A stretch of DNA of 64,000 nt from Paragorgia papillata (lineage: Eukaryota; Cnidaria; Anthozoa; Scleralcyonacea; Coralliidae), in assembly GCA_035771165.1 (NCBI GenBank), contig JAWNZC010000419.1, forward strand, positions 3,790,001 through 3,854,000, given 5' to 3'. This document shows positions 1 to 12,553 of the stretch, in pieces; position 1 is the stretch's first letter; every line of letters begins with the position of its first letter. The translations under genes and the position numbers were made by a program. The notes under the pieces are model-generated. The model worked only from the letters and a program-made list of their open reading frames with translations. It did no database searches and had not been told where the DNA came from.

Positions 1-1703
1 TTGTTATAACGGTTTTTCTTGTTTGTCTTGTACAACGATATAATATTGCCCATTGTAAAATCTTTCGGGACTGTTTCTAATGACGTAATAGCATTGAGTA
101 TTGTTGTAAGTAAAGTTATTAGTGCAATACCGCCGTATTTAATATGCTCGTATGTTAAACCATCCGGACCGGAGGACTTCCCATTTGGCAATTGAACAAT
201 AGTATTGTTAACTTCTTCGACCGTAAAGATATCGTCTAAAGCGTCGTAGTCTGTGAAGTAAGACTCGTTCTCATATCTCTTTACACAGCTTATGACATGA
301 TTCAGAAAACTTTCATCATACTCCGGATTTAATTTCGGGGTGTAGAGTTGTGAATAGTGCTCTTTCCAAACGTTTCGTAAGTCATCTGGTTCGTCTATTA
401 ATTTGCCATCAATCTTTAGCGATTTCGTTTGCATTCCTCTCTGCTTTCTTCTTTTTGACATTATTCTTTGGAAAGAGCTATTATCGACCTCAAAAGTTTT
501 TCCAAGGCGCTCATATTCTCTTGATTCGTATTCGAACGCTTTTCGCCTTAGTTCTCTACGAAAATTTCTTTTTGCCCGTTTATAATCGCTGAAGAAGCGG
601 TTTTCTGATCCACGAGGGCGACCCTGCATTATCCATAGTCTCCTATATCGGCGGCAGCTTTCATGAAGGGGCTTTAACCCCTCTTTCCAGAAAGGCTTCA
701 AATTCTTTTTGAATTTTGTTTTCGGAATGGATCGTTCTGCTGATGATTTTACAATTAACGTTATTTTGGCTAAAAACTGTTCGATTTCATTTAGATTGGT
801 TAGTGAAGTTTCACATACGTTATCATATTCCAGACCAACTGCAACATCATGCTGGTAGGCTTCTTTTACAGTGGCGATTGTGATATTTCTCCAGTTAATA
901 CGGGATGTTACACATGTAGGCGTACTTTTTAAGTCAGCTTGAAACATACAGAAAATTGGACGGTGAAATGATAGATTGCAGCTGTTATCATCCCCTACAT
1001 AGCAGGATTTGATTAAATGCGCTTGGTCTTCTTTAATAAGTATATGGTCAACAGTGGTTTTAATATGTCCATTGCTGCTGTAAAAAGTTTCGACAGGACC
1101 AGAGCAGAGCTGTTGTGAATTAAGTGATATAAAGGCAAATCGTTGCATCAGTCCAACAAATAGTTTACCCCTTTCGTTAAGTTCTGAAAAACTTCTTGAT
1201 CCACCATGCATACCTATGTGACAGTTAAGATCACCAAGTACTATGATTGTACCACGGTTATATAGCTGGTTTATAACATCTTCTAGTTCTTCAAGACACG
1301 TTTTATATGTATTCACTGAAGAGTTATTCGACGGCAAATATACGCCAATAATGAATAAGTTACATCCAGTAACAGTTTTAATTCGGATAGCCATAATTCT
1401 ATCATTACCAATGTCAAACAATCGTTCGATGTTCCTATCCAGGACTTTTCTCCATAAAATGGCAACACCGCCTTTACCTCGCCGCCATGTGGAATTTAAG
1501 TTTAAATCCTTACTCGATCTGCCCCAGCCAGTAAACTCCTGATGGAAAGTTTGAAGAAAGTTTAGTGAATCTGGATATAGCCAGTGTTCCTGGATAACCA
1601 TAACATCGGCAGACTTAAGACAATGTTCAACATACGGTATATTACTTAAAATCCCATTTATATTAATTGTTGCAAATCGTATATTTTTATTACTCATTTG
1701 CAT
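1..1703 (-). CDS. LINE copy 1 ORF2, endonuclease/reverse transcriptase (partial)
   Basis: About 567 codons run in one frame from an ATG at 1701-1703 to the window edge; I checked the frame at the start, near 1020, near 600 and at 1-119, not every codon. The N-terminus has the APE-type endonuclease start (ATININGI) and the catalytic Glu motif (VIQEHWL), later NLSFHRP where most LINEs have SDH. The left end reaches the first RT block (MGNIISLYKTNKKNRYN). It would nick target DNA and prime reverse transcription of its own RNA. The ATG lies just before the ORF1 stop, so the ORFs overlap by 14 nt (or 8 nt from a second ATG), which suggests termination-reinitiation. Confidence 0.8.
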   Translation of the reverse strand, partial: MQMSNKNIRFATININGILSNIPYVEHCLKSADVMVIQEHWLYPDSLNFLQTFHQEFTGWGRSSKDLNLNSTWRRGKGGVAILWRKVLDRNIERLFDIGNDRIMAIRIKTVTGCNLFIIGVYLPSNNSSVNTYKTCLEELEDVINQLYNRGTIIVLGDLNCHIGMHGGSRSFSELNERGKLFVGLMQRFAFISLNSQQLCSGPVETFYSSNGHIKTTVDHILIKEDQAHLIKSCYVGDDNSCNLSFHRPIFCMFQADLKSTPTCVTSRINWRNITIATVKEAYQHDVAVGLEYDNVCETSLTNLNEIEQFLAKITLIVKSSAERSIPKTKFKKNLKPFWKEGLKPLHESCRRYRRLWIMQGRPRGSENRFFSDYKRAKRNFRRELRRKAFEYESREYERLGKTFEVDNSSFQRIMSKRRKQRGMQTKSLKIDGKLIDEPDDLRNVWKEHYSQLYTPKLNPEYDESFLNHVISCVKRYENESYFTDYDALDDIFTVEEVNNTIVQLPNGKSSGPDGLTYEHIKYGGIALITLLTTILNAITSLETVPKDFTMGNIISLYKTNKKNRYN

Positions 1704-3051
1704 TTTTTTCTGCGTTATCTTTGCTAAGTTTCTCTTTTGAGAGCCAAGGTTTGCATACCACAAATTTAGGCCAGAAGTTGTCTTTGGAAATGGTATTAAT
1801 GTCACCAATACGCACATTCAGTTTGGCAGAAACTGTACCCTTTCGTCGACTGGAGAAGATTCTTAATAGTGTGGGATTTACTTCTCTTTTGGATAAGTAA
1901 CTCAAAATCATTTCCCTAGTTACGTTTTCTGCAATGCCACTAAGAAAAAAGCGCTTTGTATTGACCCGCGCCCGCTTGACACCAATAAATCCATCACTTT
2001 CAGATGTCGGGACGTTCTCTTGTTCATCACAGATAACTACACTTTTCTGGGCATGTTGACTAACACCTCCCGTGCCTTTGCTGTTTTCGCTAGATTTTTT
2101 ATTTGTTACAGCCTGGTGAGTGTTGTTTACGTTTTTCGTTGCCGACTTAACTGCATTAGAATATAGATCATTGCTTTCTCTGCTTTCAACCGCGACCGCC
2201 AGTTGTTTTTCTTGTTTATCACGGAGTGGGTTTTGATAATTACTGCTCACTGTGGCCTTCACTTTATTGTTATTGGTTATGTTTTCATCTTTACTCGTTT
2301 CGCCTAATATTTGAACTGATGATGTTTCCAAAAGGTTGTGTTGTGGCATAACAGGAATAAAATTACTGCACGTCGTTGTATTCACTGCATTAAGCGTAGT
2401 ATCCATTTCATCTGATAATGGTGCTGGTGTTCCCACGGGATGGGAAGTCGATGCATTTGATGCCTTAATGCAAATATTATGCAAATCCTCATTTTGTTTC
2501 TTGAGAGAAGAAATTTCGCTGTCCTGAATTTTAATGACCCCAAAGAGTTCATCGATTTTGTTTTCAAGGCCTACAATTTTTCTCGACACTTTTTCTTTAA
2601 ATGTTTGGAGCTCGGTCTGAATTGTTAAGAGCTGCCTTTTCATACCAGACCAACCGCTGGGTCTTTCATGTAGAAGTGGGCTTGAAAACGAAAGCCTCTT
2701 CTCGGCCTGATTTGTGACACAGTGTTCATCAACCGAGACCACAGGCGCCTTGAACATATTTCGCAATTCCGGCGTTACAAATTCTGTGTCCAGAAAGTTC
2801 AATAACTCGGCTATATCACCAGCCAAACGTTCTTCTAAACTGCAGTATAAACTGGTTCCTTTCGGCGTTCGCCTTGCGAAGAATTCACCTTTAGGAAACC
2901 CATCGATTACTCGGCATTTCTCAGCTAGCGTAAGCTTTAAATTTGTTAGAGTGTCAACCGACCCTTCGTCCAATAATTTACCAACCAAAACATCCCTAGG
3001 CTGACCCTTGAACTGAACAATAACGTCATCTAACTCTGCCATGATCAGCAA
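1690..3051 (-). CDS. LINE copy 1 ORF1, coiled-coil nucleic-acid chaperone-like protein
   Basis: A 453-residue ORF1. Residues 1-110 form a conserved N-terminal region shared with copy 2 (FPKGEFFARR, LEERLAGDIAELLNFLD). Residues about 130-195 are a heptad-rich coiled coil beginning WSGMKRQLL. A long Asn/Ser/Thr-rich linker follows, then a C-terminal block at about 355-445 (GFIGVKRAR, KRFFLSGIAENVT, FWPKFVVCKPWLSKEKL) conserved in all three copies. LINE ORF1 proteins of this layout bind element RNA and form multimers; an RRM-like fold for the C-terminal block is only inferred. No frame damage is visible. It lies directly upstream of ORF2. Confidence 0.85.
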   Translation of the reverse strand: MLIMAELDDVIVQFKGQPRDVLVGKLLDEGSVDTLTNLKLTLAEKCRVIDGFPKGEFFARRTPKGTSLYCSLEERLAGDIAELLNFLDTEFVTPELRNMFKAPVVSVDEHCVTNQAEKRLSFSSPLLHERPSGWSGMKRQLLTIQTELQTFKEKVSRKIVGLENKIDELFGVIKIQDSEISSLKKQNEDLHNICIKASNASTSHPVGTPAPLSDEMDTTLNAVNTTTCSNFIPVMPQHNLLETSSVQILGETSKDENITNNNKVKATVSSNYQNPLRDKQEKQLAVAVESRESNDLYSNAVKSATKNVNNTHQAVTNKKSSENSKGTGGVSQHAQKSVVICDEQENVPTSESDGFIGVKRARVNTKRFFLSGIAENVTREMILSYLSKREVNPTLLRIFSSRRKGTVSAKLNVRIGDINTISKDNFWPKFVVCKPWLSKEKLSKDNAEKNANE

Positions 3052-3126
3052 TAAACAGACGAGCGTAAAACTTTCGAAATCGGCGGAGCTCTAAAAGCCG
3101 TGTCCGACCGCCATGACAGTTATGTT
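3052..3126 (-). promoter_or_regulatory. LINE copy 1 5' UTR / presumed internal promoter
   Basis: About 75 nt between the element 5' end and the ORF1 ATG. The first 27 nt or so match the 5' end of copy 2 almost exactly, then the sequences diverge. Full-length LINEs normally carry an internal promoter here; that role is inferred, not seen. Confidence 0.45.
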
Positions 3127-4515
3127 AATGAGTGAGTGGAGATCAACATAATGCTTTGTCCAAATATCGAGAACGCTGTTTGGATCTGTTATAATTTTTC
3201 CTTCCATTCGTAGTCCGTTTCTATGCTTCGCACGTTTATTCTTACGTAATTTGCTAATGGCTTTGTAGAAGCTACTACGATCGGTATCATAAGATTGTTC
3301 CAAGTGATCAAATTGTTTAGACTCGTGATCTGAAGCTAACCTTCTCATTTCTTTTCGGAATTCTCGTTTGGCATTCTTGTACTGTTTAAAATAAGGGTTG
3401 TTTTGATTCCTTGGTCTACCATTTTGGATCCAAATCTTACGAAGATCTCTGTTTCTTTGATGAAAAGTTTTCAATCCAAATTTCCAAAAGGGCTTAAGAT
3501 AAGACATGAACTTAGTTTTTGGAATAGATGCTTTGCTTGCGGATTTTAGGATGTTTCCCACAGAATTTATAGCCTGTTCAATATCTTCGATACTTTTCAA
3601 ATCAATATTGGTGAAGTTGGCTTCCAACTCTTTTTCAACGGTTTGTTGATAAGTCTCAAGAATTAATTCGTCCGATTGCAATGTTCTCCAGGCTAGAGCT
3701 GATATGGTTTGGGTGGCTTTCTCAGTGACAGTGGAAGAATGCGGAAAATTTAAAGAGCAAAAGACGGGTAAATGAAACGAGAGATTGTCGCTATGATCAT
3801 CTATCACTCGGCACTCATGGACGAGGTGTGTATACTGTTTACTAAATAAAATATGATCTATGGTCGAGGAGACATTTCCATCGTCGGAATAATAGGTAGC
3901 TGATGGACCTAAAGAAGACGTTAGAGAGTTTAATGAGACTAGATTATGACGATCCATCATAGCAATCAGATCTTTTCCTCTGCTGTTAATTTTCTCAGGG
4001 ATACAGTTAGGCCCGCTATGTTTTCCAATGTGGGCATTGAAATCACCAGCAATAATTACTGTTCCAAAATGTATGAACTGGTTAATAACATTTTCTAGTG
4101 TCTCTAAACAGTCACGATAAATTGACAAGTTTTTGTTACTCGATGGTAGGTACACACCTATGATAAAAAGCATCTGACCGTTTGTCATTTCTACACTTAT
4201 AACAATAATCCTATCGTTTCCAATGTTTTCATGTTTCTTTATGATAAAATCTGTGTTTTTACGCCACAAAATGCCAACTCCGCCTTTTCCTCTTCTCCAA
4301 ATCGAGTTAAGGTTTAGTTCAGAACTTGCTTTTCCGTATCCATCAAAATCGCGATTAATGCTTCCCAAAAAGCTTAAAGAATCGGGATACAACCAATGTT
4401 CTACCAGAATACAAACATCGGTATGACGTAGACACCGGTCGGCATAACAGACGTTGTGAATTAAACCGCCCGCATTCCAAGTGGTAAGTCTAAGTTTGTG
4501 TGCGAATTTACTGGC
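3127..4515 (-). pseudogene. LINE copy 2 ORF2, N-terminal endonuclease part, truncated
   Basis: The frame shows the APE-type endonuclease in order: LRLTTWN, ILVEHWLYPDS, IIAGDFNAHIG, TIDHILF and LSFHLPVF, followed by the basic linker (YKNAKREFRKEMRRL). It stops at TKHYVDLHS, where copy 1 is inserted. This ORF2 is in the same frame as ORF1 and directly follows the ORF1 stop, with no ATG before residue MYPDS at 4392. The AATG(A/G)GTAA start seen in copies 1 and 3 is lost, so normal initiation was probably already impaired. Confidence 0.8.
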
Positions 4516-5964
4516 TTATGGTTTGGCGTCTTGCGCTAAATCACGACGAATTCTATCCTGTACACCTTTAGTTAGCCAGAGTTTGCAGGTAACAAAATTT
4601 GGCCAAAATCTTTCCTCACTAATCTTTGAATAATCAGTGGCTAAGATGTTGAGTTTCGCAGACAACGTGCCCTTCCGTTTGCTCTTAAAAAGTCTTAATT
4701 GAGTTGGAATGACTTCTTTCTTTGCCAAATAGGATATTATAAGTTCAGGAGTGACGTTTTCGTTAATGCCACCAAGAAAGAACCGTTTTACTTTCTTTCG
4801 TTGACGTTCAACGCCGATAAAGCCATCAGTGTCTCTATTATTATTTCTTGCATTGCCATTATCATTATCATTATCAGTTGAGTCGGTTACTTCAACTACA
4901 TCTGAAATGATAGGGTTACCATCAGAAACTGGGGTTGCATTGATTGGTGAACGTAATACAACATTCCTGAAACTGGTGTAATAAGACTCTTTAGGATGAG
5001 GTGTACCGTTGCTTAGAGACGATCCTTCGTCTAATGATTGTTTATCTTTATTCGGTTGAGTAACGATAGCTTTTTGGCTTGTGTCTATGCCAGTTTGAGA
5101 AACATTGCAGTCCTGTTCACTGCTAATTACGCCAGAAACAGCCTTAGCGTCATCTTCACCGCCGTTGTTAATCGGTTTACCAATGTGTAGATTATCACTT
5201 ACATTTTCGCGAGACTTATGTGAAGAACTCCGCTGTTCTTCCTCTAATTTGGAGATGCGAAGTTCATAATTTAAATTTTCTTCACGCAATTTGCATATAT
5301 TTTCTTGATGCTTTCGAATTATTTTCTCCTTTTGAGAAAGTTTCTCTAGCAAATTTGCGATATCCGAGTCGACCTTTTCTTTGAAGATGAAGAAGTTTGC
5401 CTCTAATGCGGCTAAACCACCGGTACAGCGCCCAGCAGGTAAATAATCACCAACAACTTGAGTAGAAGTTGTATTATTATAGACATTATTATTATCGACT
5501 TGCCTGACATTGTTTACATTATGTAGTGAATTATCGATAAACTGCTCTAGTTCCTCCAAGGTTGAATCTTCCCCAACCAAACCAGTCTCATTACTTTTAA
5601 ACATGTTATTAATGTCAGTAGTAACACAGCCAGCATCGAGGAAATTGTAGAGTTCACAAATATAATTTGCTAGTCGATCATCTAAGGAAGAGAAAGCACT
5701 TTGTCCTTTTCTTGGTCTGCGCCTCACAAATGGCTCACCTTTAGGGAAGTTATCATACTTTTGGCAATCTGCTACAAGCTTCATTTTCAACTTGGTTAGT
5801 ATGTTGACATTACCATGTCTCACTAGGTGGCATATAATATCCTTTCTTGGTAGGTTTTCGACGCCTTTCAGAACTGCTTCGAATTCAAGCAGTTGGTCAG
5901 TCATAATGAATAAAATGACTGAACTACAACCGATGTAACACCAAAGAAAGTCCTGGCAGTTCAA
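4516..5964 (-). CDS. LINE copy 2 ORF1, coiled-coil protein
   Basis: A 482-residue ORF1 homologous to that of copy 1. The first 18 residues may lie upstream of the true start, because MTDQLLEFEAVLKG (about residue 21) aligns with the MAELDDVIVQFKG start of copy 1. It has the N-terminal block (FPKGEPFVRRRP), a coiled coil at about residues 188-246 (LAALEANFFIFKEKV onward), an Asn/Asp-rich linker, and the C-terminal block GFIGVERQRKKVKRFFLGGINENVT to FWPNFVTCKLWL. It is intact although the element is dead. Confidence 0.8.
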   Translation of the reverse strand: MNCQDFLWCYIGCSSVILFIMTDQLLEFEAVLKGVENLPRKDIICHLVRHGNVNILTKLKMKLVADCQKYDNFPKGEPFVRRRPRKGQSAFSSLDDRLANYICELYNFLDAGCVTTDINNMFKSNETGLVGEDSTLEELEQFIDNSLHNVNNVRQVDNNNVYNNTTSTQVVGDYLPAGRCTGGLAALEANFFIFKEKVDSDIANLLEKLSQKEKIIRKHQENICKLREENLNYELRISKLEEEQRSSSHKSRENVSDNLHIGKPINNGGEDDAKAVSGVISSEQDCNVSQTGIDTSQKAIVTQPNKDKQSLDEGSSLSNGTPHPKESYYTSFRNVVLRSPINATPVSDGNPIISDVVEVTDSTDNDNDNGNARNNNRDTDGFIGVERQRKKVKRFFLGGINENVTPELIISYLAKKEVIPTQLRLFKSKRKGTLSAKLNILATDYSKISEERFWPNFVTCKLWLTKGVQDRIRRDLAQDAKP

Positions 5965-6082
5965 ATTTTTAGTATATATAGCAACTAGAGATCAACTGGA
6001 AGATACGGTCAACAAAATAGATCAATAATTACAGAGCTCACATACGCGTGTCCGACCGCCATGACAGTTATGTTTTATAGCC

Positions 6083-7372
<1,290 letters not shown>

Positions 7373-7512
7373 GATTTATTGCCCCCAATGCTCGAGAGAT
7401 ATACGTTAATCAATTAGATTATATTAATTAGTAAGATTACGAAACAAAAACTTATATCCTATTAATTACATTGATGTTTACAAATTATGAAGTTTCTTCA
7501 GTTAATTCTGAA

Positions 7513-10500
7513 TCAGGCCAGCAGACTCATGTACACCTTCGTGTACACCTGCCAAACGGCCTTTGCAACTCTTAAAATAAAAGTACACCTTGTCTGATCA
7601 TCAATCAATATACCCGGAAAATAACCGCTTAATAAACAATCATACATGTCATCATCATTTAGGGTGAACAGAGCACATACATTTCTTGCTTCAAAGTTAT
7701 CATTTAAGAATTCCCATAAATTGTTCCTTTCCTCACTCGTCACCGGACAGTCCATAATAAAATGTTGGCCAATATCCCCAGTTGAATTTGCACAGAGCTT
7801 ACACTGATAATGGTTTGGTGTTTCCTCCATTGCTTGTACCAAGCCACTAGGGACATTTCCACAAAGCAAGGAAACCAAATTTGTTATTGCAATACGTTCA
7901 AACGGATATTCTCTGGCAACAGTCCAATGAAACAACGGCTCTAGTTTCTGATGTGTTCTACTCAGATGCCCAAGATTAGGCTTGGTAAACATTCTCAGCC
8001 TCCAGGAATGATGTTCCAACTCACGCACTTTTCCTGCAACCAGGTTACGCCAAACACGCTTATTTGGAAAGGTGCCTTGAACCAAATATAGTTCAAGATA
8101 AGCGTCAAGATGGTATTTAATCAGAAGATCTGTAACATCAGGAACAAATCCCTTTTGACCCATACATTCTCCACTAAGATAGGAGCACAATCTTTTAACA
8201 AAAACCTTCTTGTGCAGCGATAATGGGCAAGAGCGACACAAGTTTCCAAAAAACAACAGCTTGGCTTTGTCAATACACGCTATCGAGGTCCACAGTCCCA
8301 AAGAACCAAGGGCTCCTTCAGAATGACACGTTAGTGGCAGGCCCTGAAATCGTTTAGCTGCAAACGTTATTGCTGCATTCAGAAGATCCCTCTCCGATAA
8401 ACACAGATTAGACCATAGTTCACATCCATACAGCATTGCAGGTAAGCCAAAAATCCTCCATAGATTTGCCGAACATACTGGGTTTTATACCACCAGCGCG
8501 AGCACCAGCAGCCATAAGAGCACCAACAACCGCTCTCCCTTTCCGAGCAGCAGATTTGGATCGATTCGAACCAGAAAAATTACCTGAAAGCAGAATACCA
8601 ACATGTTCCCAAGCAGGGCTTTGTTCCACTGTGATACCATTCAGATACCATGTTCTTGTTCCATTTTTAGCATTAAATTGCTGAGTAGACTCACCAAACG
8701 TTACAATCCTACTCTTGCTTGGGTTAAATTCAAACCGCCACTTACTACTATATCTTTCAGCTACATCCAGTAAACATTGCAATCCCTTGACCCTGACTGA
8801 CATCAGGGTAATATCGTCAGCGATTAAAATACTGCTGTATTTAATATCATTAAGTGATACACCATATCCTGTAGACATTAGGACGTCGGGTAGATCATTA
8901 TTATAACAAAGGTACAGCCAGGGTGAGAGAACACCACCTTGTCTCACTCCCTGCTTTACCCGAAACAGCGACGATGACAAGCCACCCAAGCATACAGAAC
9001 ATTTCATCCTTTCATACCAAATTCTTAGTAACCGCCACGACTTTCCCTTCATTCCAAAGTTGTAAAGCTTATAGAACAGTCCATTCCACCAAACAGTATC
9101 AAAAGCCTTTGTCGAGTCCAGAAAACAACAATACACTTTGCTTCCCCTCTCAACATTGTACATTACTGATTCCTGGAGACAAAGACTTGACATAACACAG
9201 CTTTTGCTGTTCTGGTATGCATATTGAAATTGATTAGGCATGCCACATTCTTCAAACCGTGGAAGCCAACGGTTAAGAAACAAACGTTCAAATATTTTCC
9301 CCATCACATTCAACAATGTAATGCCTCGATAACTTCCTCTATCCATTCTGTTTTTCTTGCCACTTTTGAGAATTGATATCACACGTCCCTCCGTCCAACT
9401 CTCAGCAACACATTCAGATTTCCTAATAATGTTAAAAATTTTAACAAGGAAGTCGATTAGGGCGTAACCTCCATACTTCAGATGTTCATAAGTAATACTG
9501 TCTGTTCCCCCAACTTTTCCATTGGGTAGAGTAGTTATCACATTAGAAACGTCATCATAACAAAAAGGCGTCTCTAGTGGATCGTCTTCACACTCTATGG
9601 AGTGAGCAGAATATTCATCCACTTTCTGTTCAACATAAGCTTTAAATTCATTGTCAAACACAGGGTTAAATCGCGGTGTGTAAAGTTCAGCATAATGTTT
9701 CCTCCAAATGTCAAGAACGTTTCGTTGCTCCGTAATACGCACACCATTTTCCATTAAAACTCCTCCTGGTACAGTTGCAGTTCGTGATGTTTTTGATATT
9801 TTCCGGTAAAAAGAACTTCTATTAACATCATGTTGATTTTCCAACTTTTCATAGTTCTTTACTTCTTCTATGTAGATCGCTCTTCTTTGTGCTTTGCGAA
9901 ATTCACGTTTGGCATCTTTATAATTGGAAAAAGATTCAAATTGCATTCCTCTGGGTTTGCCTTGCTCAATCCACACTTTTCTGCAGTACGACACGTGGCG
10001 ACGAAGAAATGTTAACTCCGTAGTCCAATAGCTTTTAACATATGACCGTGGTTCTTTCTTTGCAACACAAGAATATGCAGCAGAGTGTAGTGCCTCGGTA
10101 GTTTTGGAAATAATGACGTTCAAATTATCAGTCCAGTCATCGTCGCAATGTATCTGTTCATCAATGATGGTATTCAAGCTAGCAGCGACTGTTTCTTCGT
10201 AGTGAATACGACGCATGGAGTCATTTTCCAACTCTCTCCATAGAAAAGTAGACTTTCTTTGTACCACGTCCTCAGTTACCATATTAATTTCAAGGTCACA
10301 CGACACAGGAAGGTGAAAAGAAAGATTTGTTGAACAGTCCTCTAAGACTCTGCAACCTGACACCAAAGGCAGAAATTGATTTTCAACAAAAATATGATCA
10401 ACTGTCATCTTGACTGCACCACTGCAAGCATAAAACGTTTCAATAGGTCCTGAAGAAAAGTCTTGTGAGTTAATCGAAACAAAGTCAAATTTCTCCAATA

Positions 10501-11080
10501 CATTCCACAACTTATGACCTCTACTATTAACTTTACTGAAACTTCTTGAGCCTCCCAAACTCCCAATGTGGGCGTTGAAATCACCAACCAGAAGAATAGA
10601 ACCTTTATGCTGTAACACTTGTAAGATATTTTCTAGACAATCAACATACGTCTGGTAAGTATCCGCCGCCTCCAACGACGAAGGAAAGTACACATTGATA
10701 ATAAAAACGTCTCGAATACTAGGCATATGTAAATGCAGTACAATAATCCTATCGTTACCCAAATCCACCATTTTAGTTATACTATTGCCAATTTCTTTCT
10801 TCCAAAGAAATGCCACCCCACCTTTGCCAAGACGCGAAATTGCTTCCATGTTTAATTCAGAACTGGCTCTTCCCCATGATCGACAGTCTACATTGACCGA
10901 ATCCAGAAATGATAGCGAGTCGGGAAATAACCAATGCTCTTGTATGCATAAAATATCACACGATGAAAGACATGTTCTAAGAAAACTAATATTATATTTC
11001 ACACCACTCACATTCCACGTTGTCACCTTTAACTTTTTAATTTGCCTATTTTCTGGATTACCCATTAGTCGGAAGGTCAT
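7513..11080 (-). pseudogene. LINE copy 3 ORF2, endonuclease/reverse transcriptase with one frameshift
   Basis: The first 886 codons (11080 to 8420) carry the APE endonuclease (VTTWNVSG, IQEHWLFPDS, LVGDFNAHIG, TVDHIFVE, LSFHLPVS), then RT blocks: GSYRGITLLN, FLDSTKAFDTVW, VKQGVRQGGVLSPWLY and the catalytic IADD. Near 8470 the frame slips by one base; the other frame continues as SANLWRIFGLPAMLYGCELW and runs 307 codons to 7513. That C-terminal part has a CX2CX9HX4C zinc-knuckle-like motif (CKLCANSTGDIGQHFIMDC). Rejoined, the protein is about 1,190 residues, a normal length. ORF2 overlaps ORF1 by 23 nt and contains the AATGGGTAA junction. Confidence 0.85.
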
Positions 11081-12148
11081 TTACAGCATTATCCACCTTT
11101 TTTCGGCCATAGCGAGTTTCCTTTTCAAAGCGTTCCTTGGAAATCCACGGTCTACATCTCACATATTTTGGCCAAAAATCATCTTCTTCTACACGTTTGC
11201 TGTCCACCACATGTACATTAAGTTTGGCTGATAATGTCCCTTTTCGCTTACTGTTAAACAGATTAAGTAACGTAGGTTTTACACCTTTTCTGTCCAAAAA
11301 TCTAAGAACCGTGTCTTTATTAACATTTTCTGCAATTCCACTCACAAAAAAACCGTTTAGTTTGAACACGGGTTCTCTTTACTCCAATAAACCCATTCTC
11401 ATCTTCAGCACTTATTGTCCTTTGCTCCGAATTTCCAGCAGCAAAGTTGCTTGTATTATTTGTCAAATCAATGACTTTATCAGAATTTAAATTTTTTATA
11501 TTTGCATTAGAAGCTGAGGAAATATTACTCGATGAGCATAAAATAGCATCACTGTAAGATTTATTTAACCCTGTTCTATTGTTAGTGGTAGACAGAGTTT
11601 CCAATGATGGAGTCTCTATAGTCGGATGTATACTATCCTCTTGACGTTCCACTGTGTCAAACGTAGTGGCACTAACCTAGTCACCAATTTCACTAGAATA
11701 TTCAGAACAACGAGGTTGTTGTTGTTGTTGTTGTTGTTGTTGTTCTTTACTGCTTCGGAATAGCTAATCTCCTGTTGTTGTTGCTGCAATATCAATGCAG
11801 CATTTTCTTCGTACCTCTTATGTGTATCCCACAAGCGTTTGTTTACTTCGTTCAGCAGAGCAAATTCCTTACTCTGATTTATACACAAATCTTTCACTTG
11901 TTTATTCTCTTGTTTTAACAAATTTATCTCCTTCTCCTGAGATTCTATTATCTTTGTAAGATAAGCCACTTTGCTTTTGAGATTCGACATATCTCCCTCC
12001 ATTTTCTCCCTACAAAGCAAAAAGTCACTCTGCAGCGATGAGATTTGTGTTTTGATTCCAGACCAACCACTCTCCCGAAATAAAGGAGAATTACTAGACA
12101 CTCTTTCACTAAGCCGTGATTCAGAAACGGCTGATCGATTACCACTTT

Positions 12149-12149
<1 letters not shown>
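11058..12149 (-). pseudogene. LINE copy 3 ORF1 remnant, frameshifted
   Basis: Three frame segments together match ORF1 of copies 1 and 2: the coiled coil ([17 protein letters not shown] onward, 12149 to about 11690), the linker with GFIGVKRTRVQTKRFF (about 11650 to 11350), and the C-terminal block GIAENVNKDTVLRFL to FWPKYVRCRPW (11369 to 11058). One slip is at an A/T run near 11350; another lies between about 11650 and 11690. A (GTT)n tract at about 11714-11742 encodes poly-Asn. The N-terminal domain is absent. Confidence 0.8.

Positions 12150-12553
<404 letters not shown>

Larger units (their letters stand above)
1..3126 (-). mobile_element. LINE copy 1 (5'-complete, runs off the left edge)
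   Basis: A non-LTR retrotransposon in minus orientation with a short 5' UTR, ORF1, and an ORF2 that continues past position 1. Its 5' end is set by a stretch beginning AACATAACTGTCATGGCGGT that also starts copy 2 at 6074. The element interrupts ORF2 of copy 2, so it is the younger insertion. ORF1 is uninterrupted and ORF2 appears open as far as the window shows, so this is the best-preserved copy. Its ORF2 resembles the CR1/L2-like jockey group; the clade is inferred from general organisation only. Confidence 0.85.
3127..6074 (-). mobile_element. LINE copy 2, interrupted by LINE copy 1
   Basis: A minus-strand LINE with a complete 5' end next to the (GATA)n tract, an intact ORF1 and the endonuclease half of ORF2. 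The ORF2 reading breaks at about 3127, where the 5' end of copy 1 begins in the same orientation. The missing 3' half of copy 2 is expected to the left of the window, beyond the 3' end of copy 1. Confidence 0.8.
7373..12149 (-). mobile_element. LINE copy 3, 5'-truncated, with (TATC)n tail
   Basis: A minus-strand LINE holding the C-terminal part of ORF1 (about 11058-12149), a nearly complete ORF2 (7513-11080), a 140-nt 3' UTR and an AATAAA 9-15 nt before the tetranucleotide tail. The N-terminal third of ORF1 is missing where the microsatellite at 12150 begins. At least two ORF1 frameshifts and one ORF2 frameshift make it defective. Confidence 0.85.
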
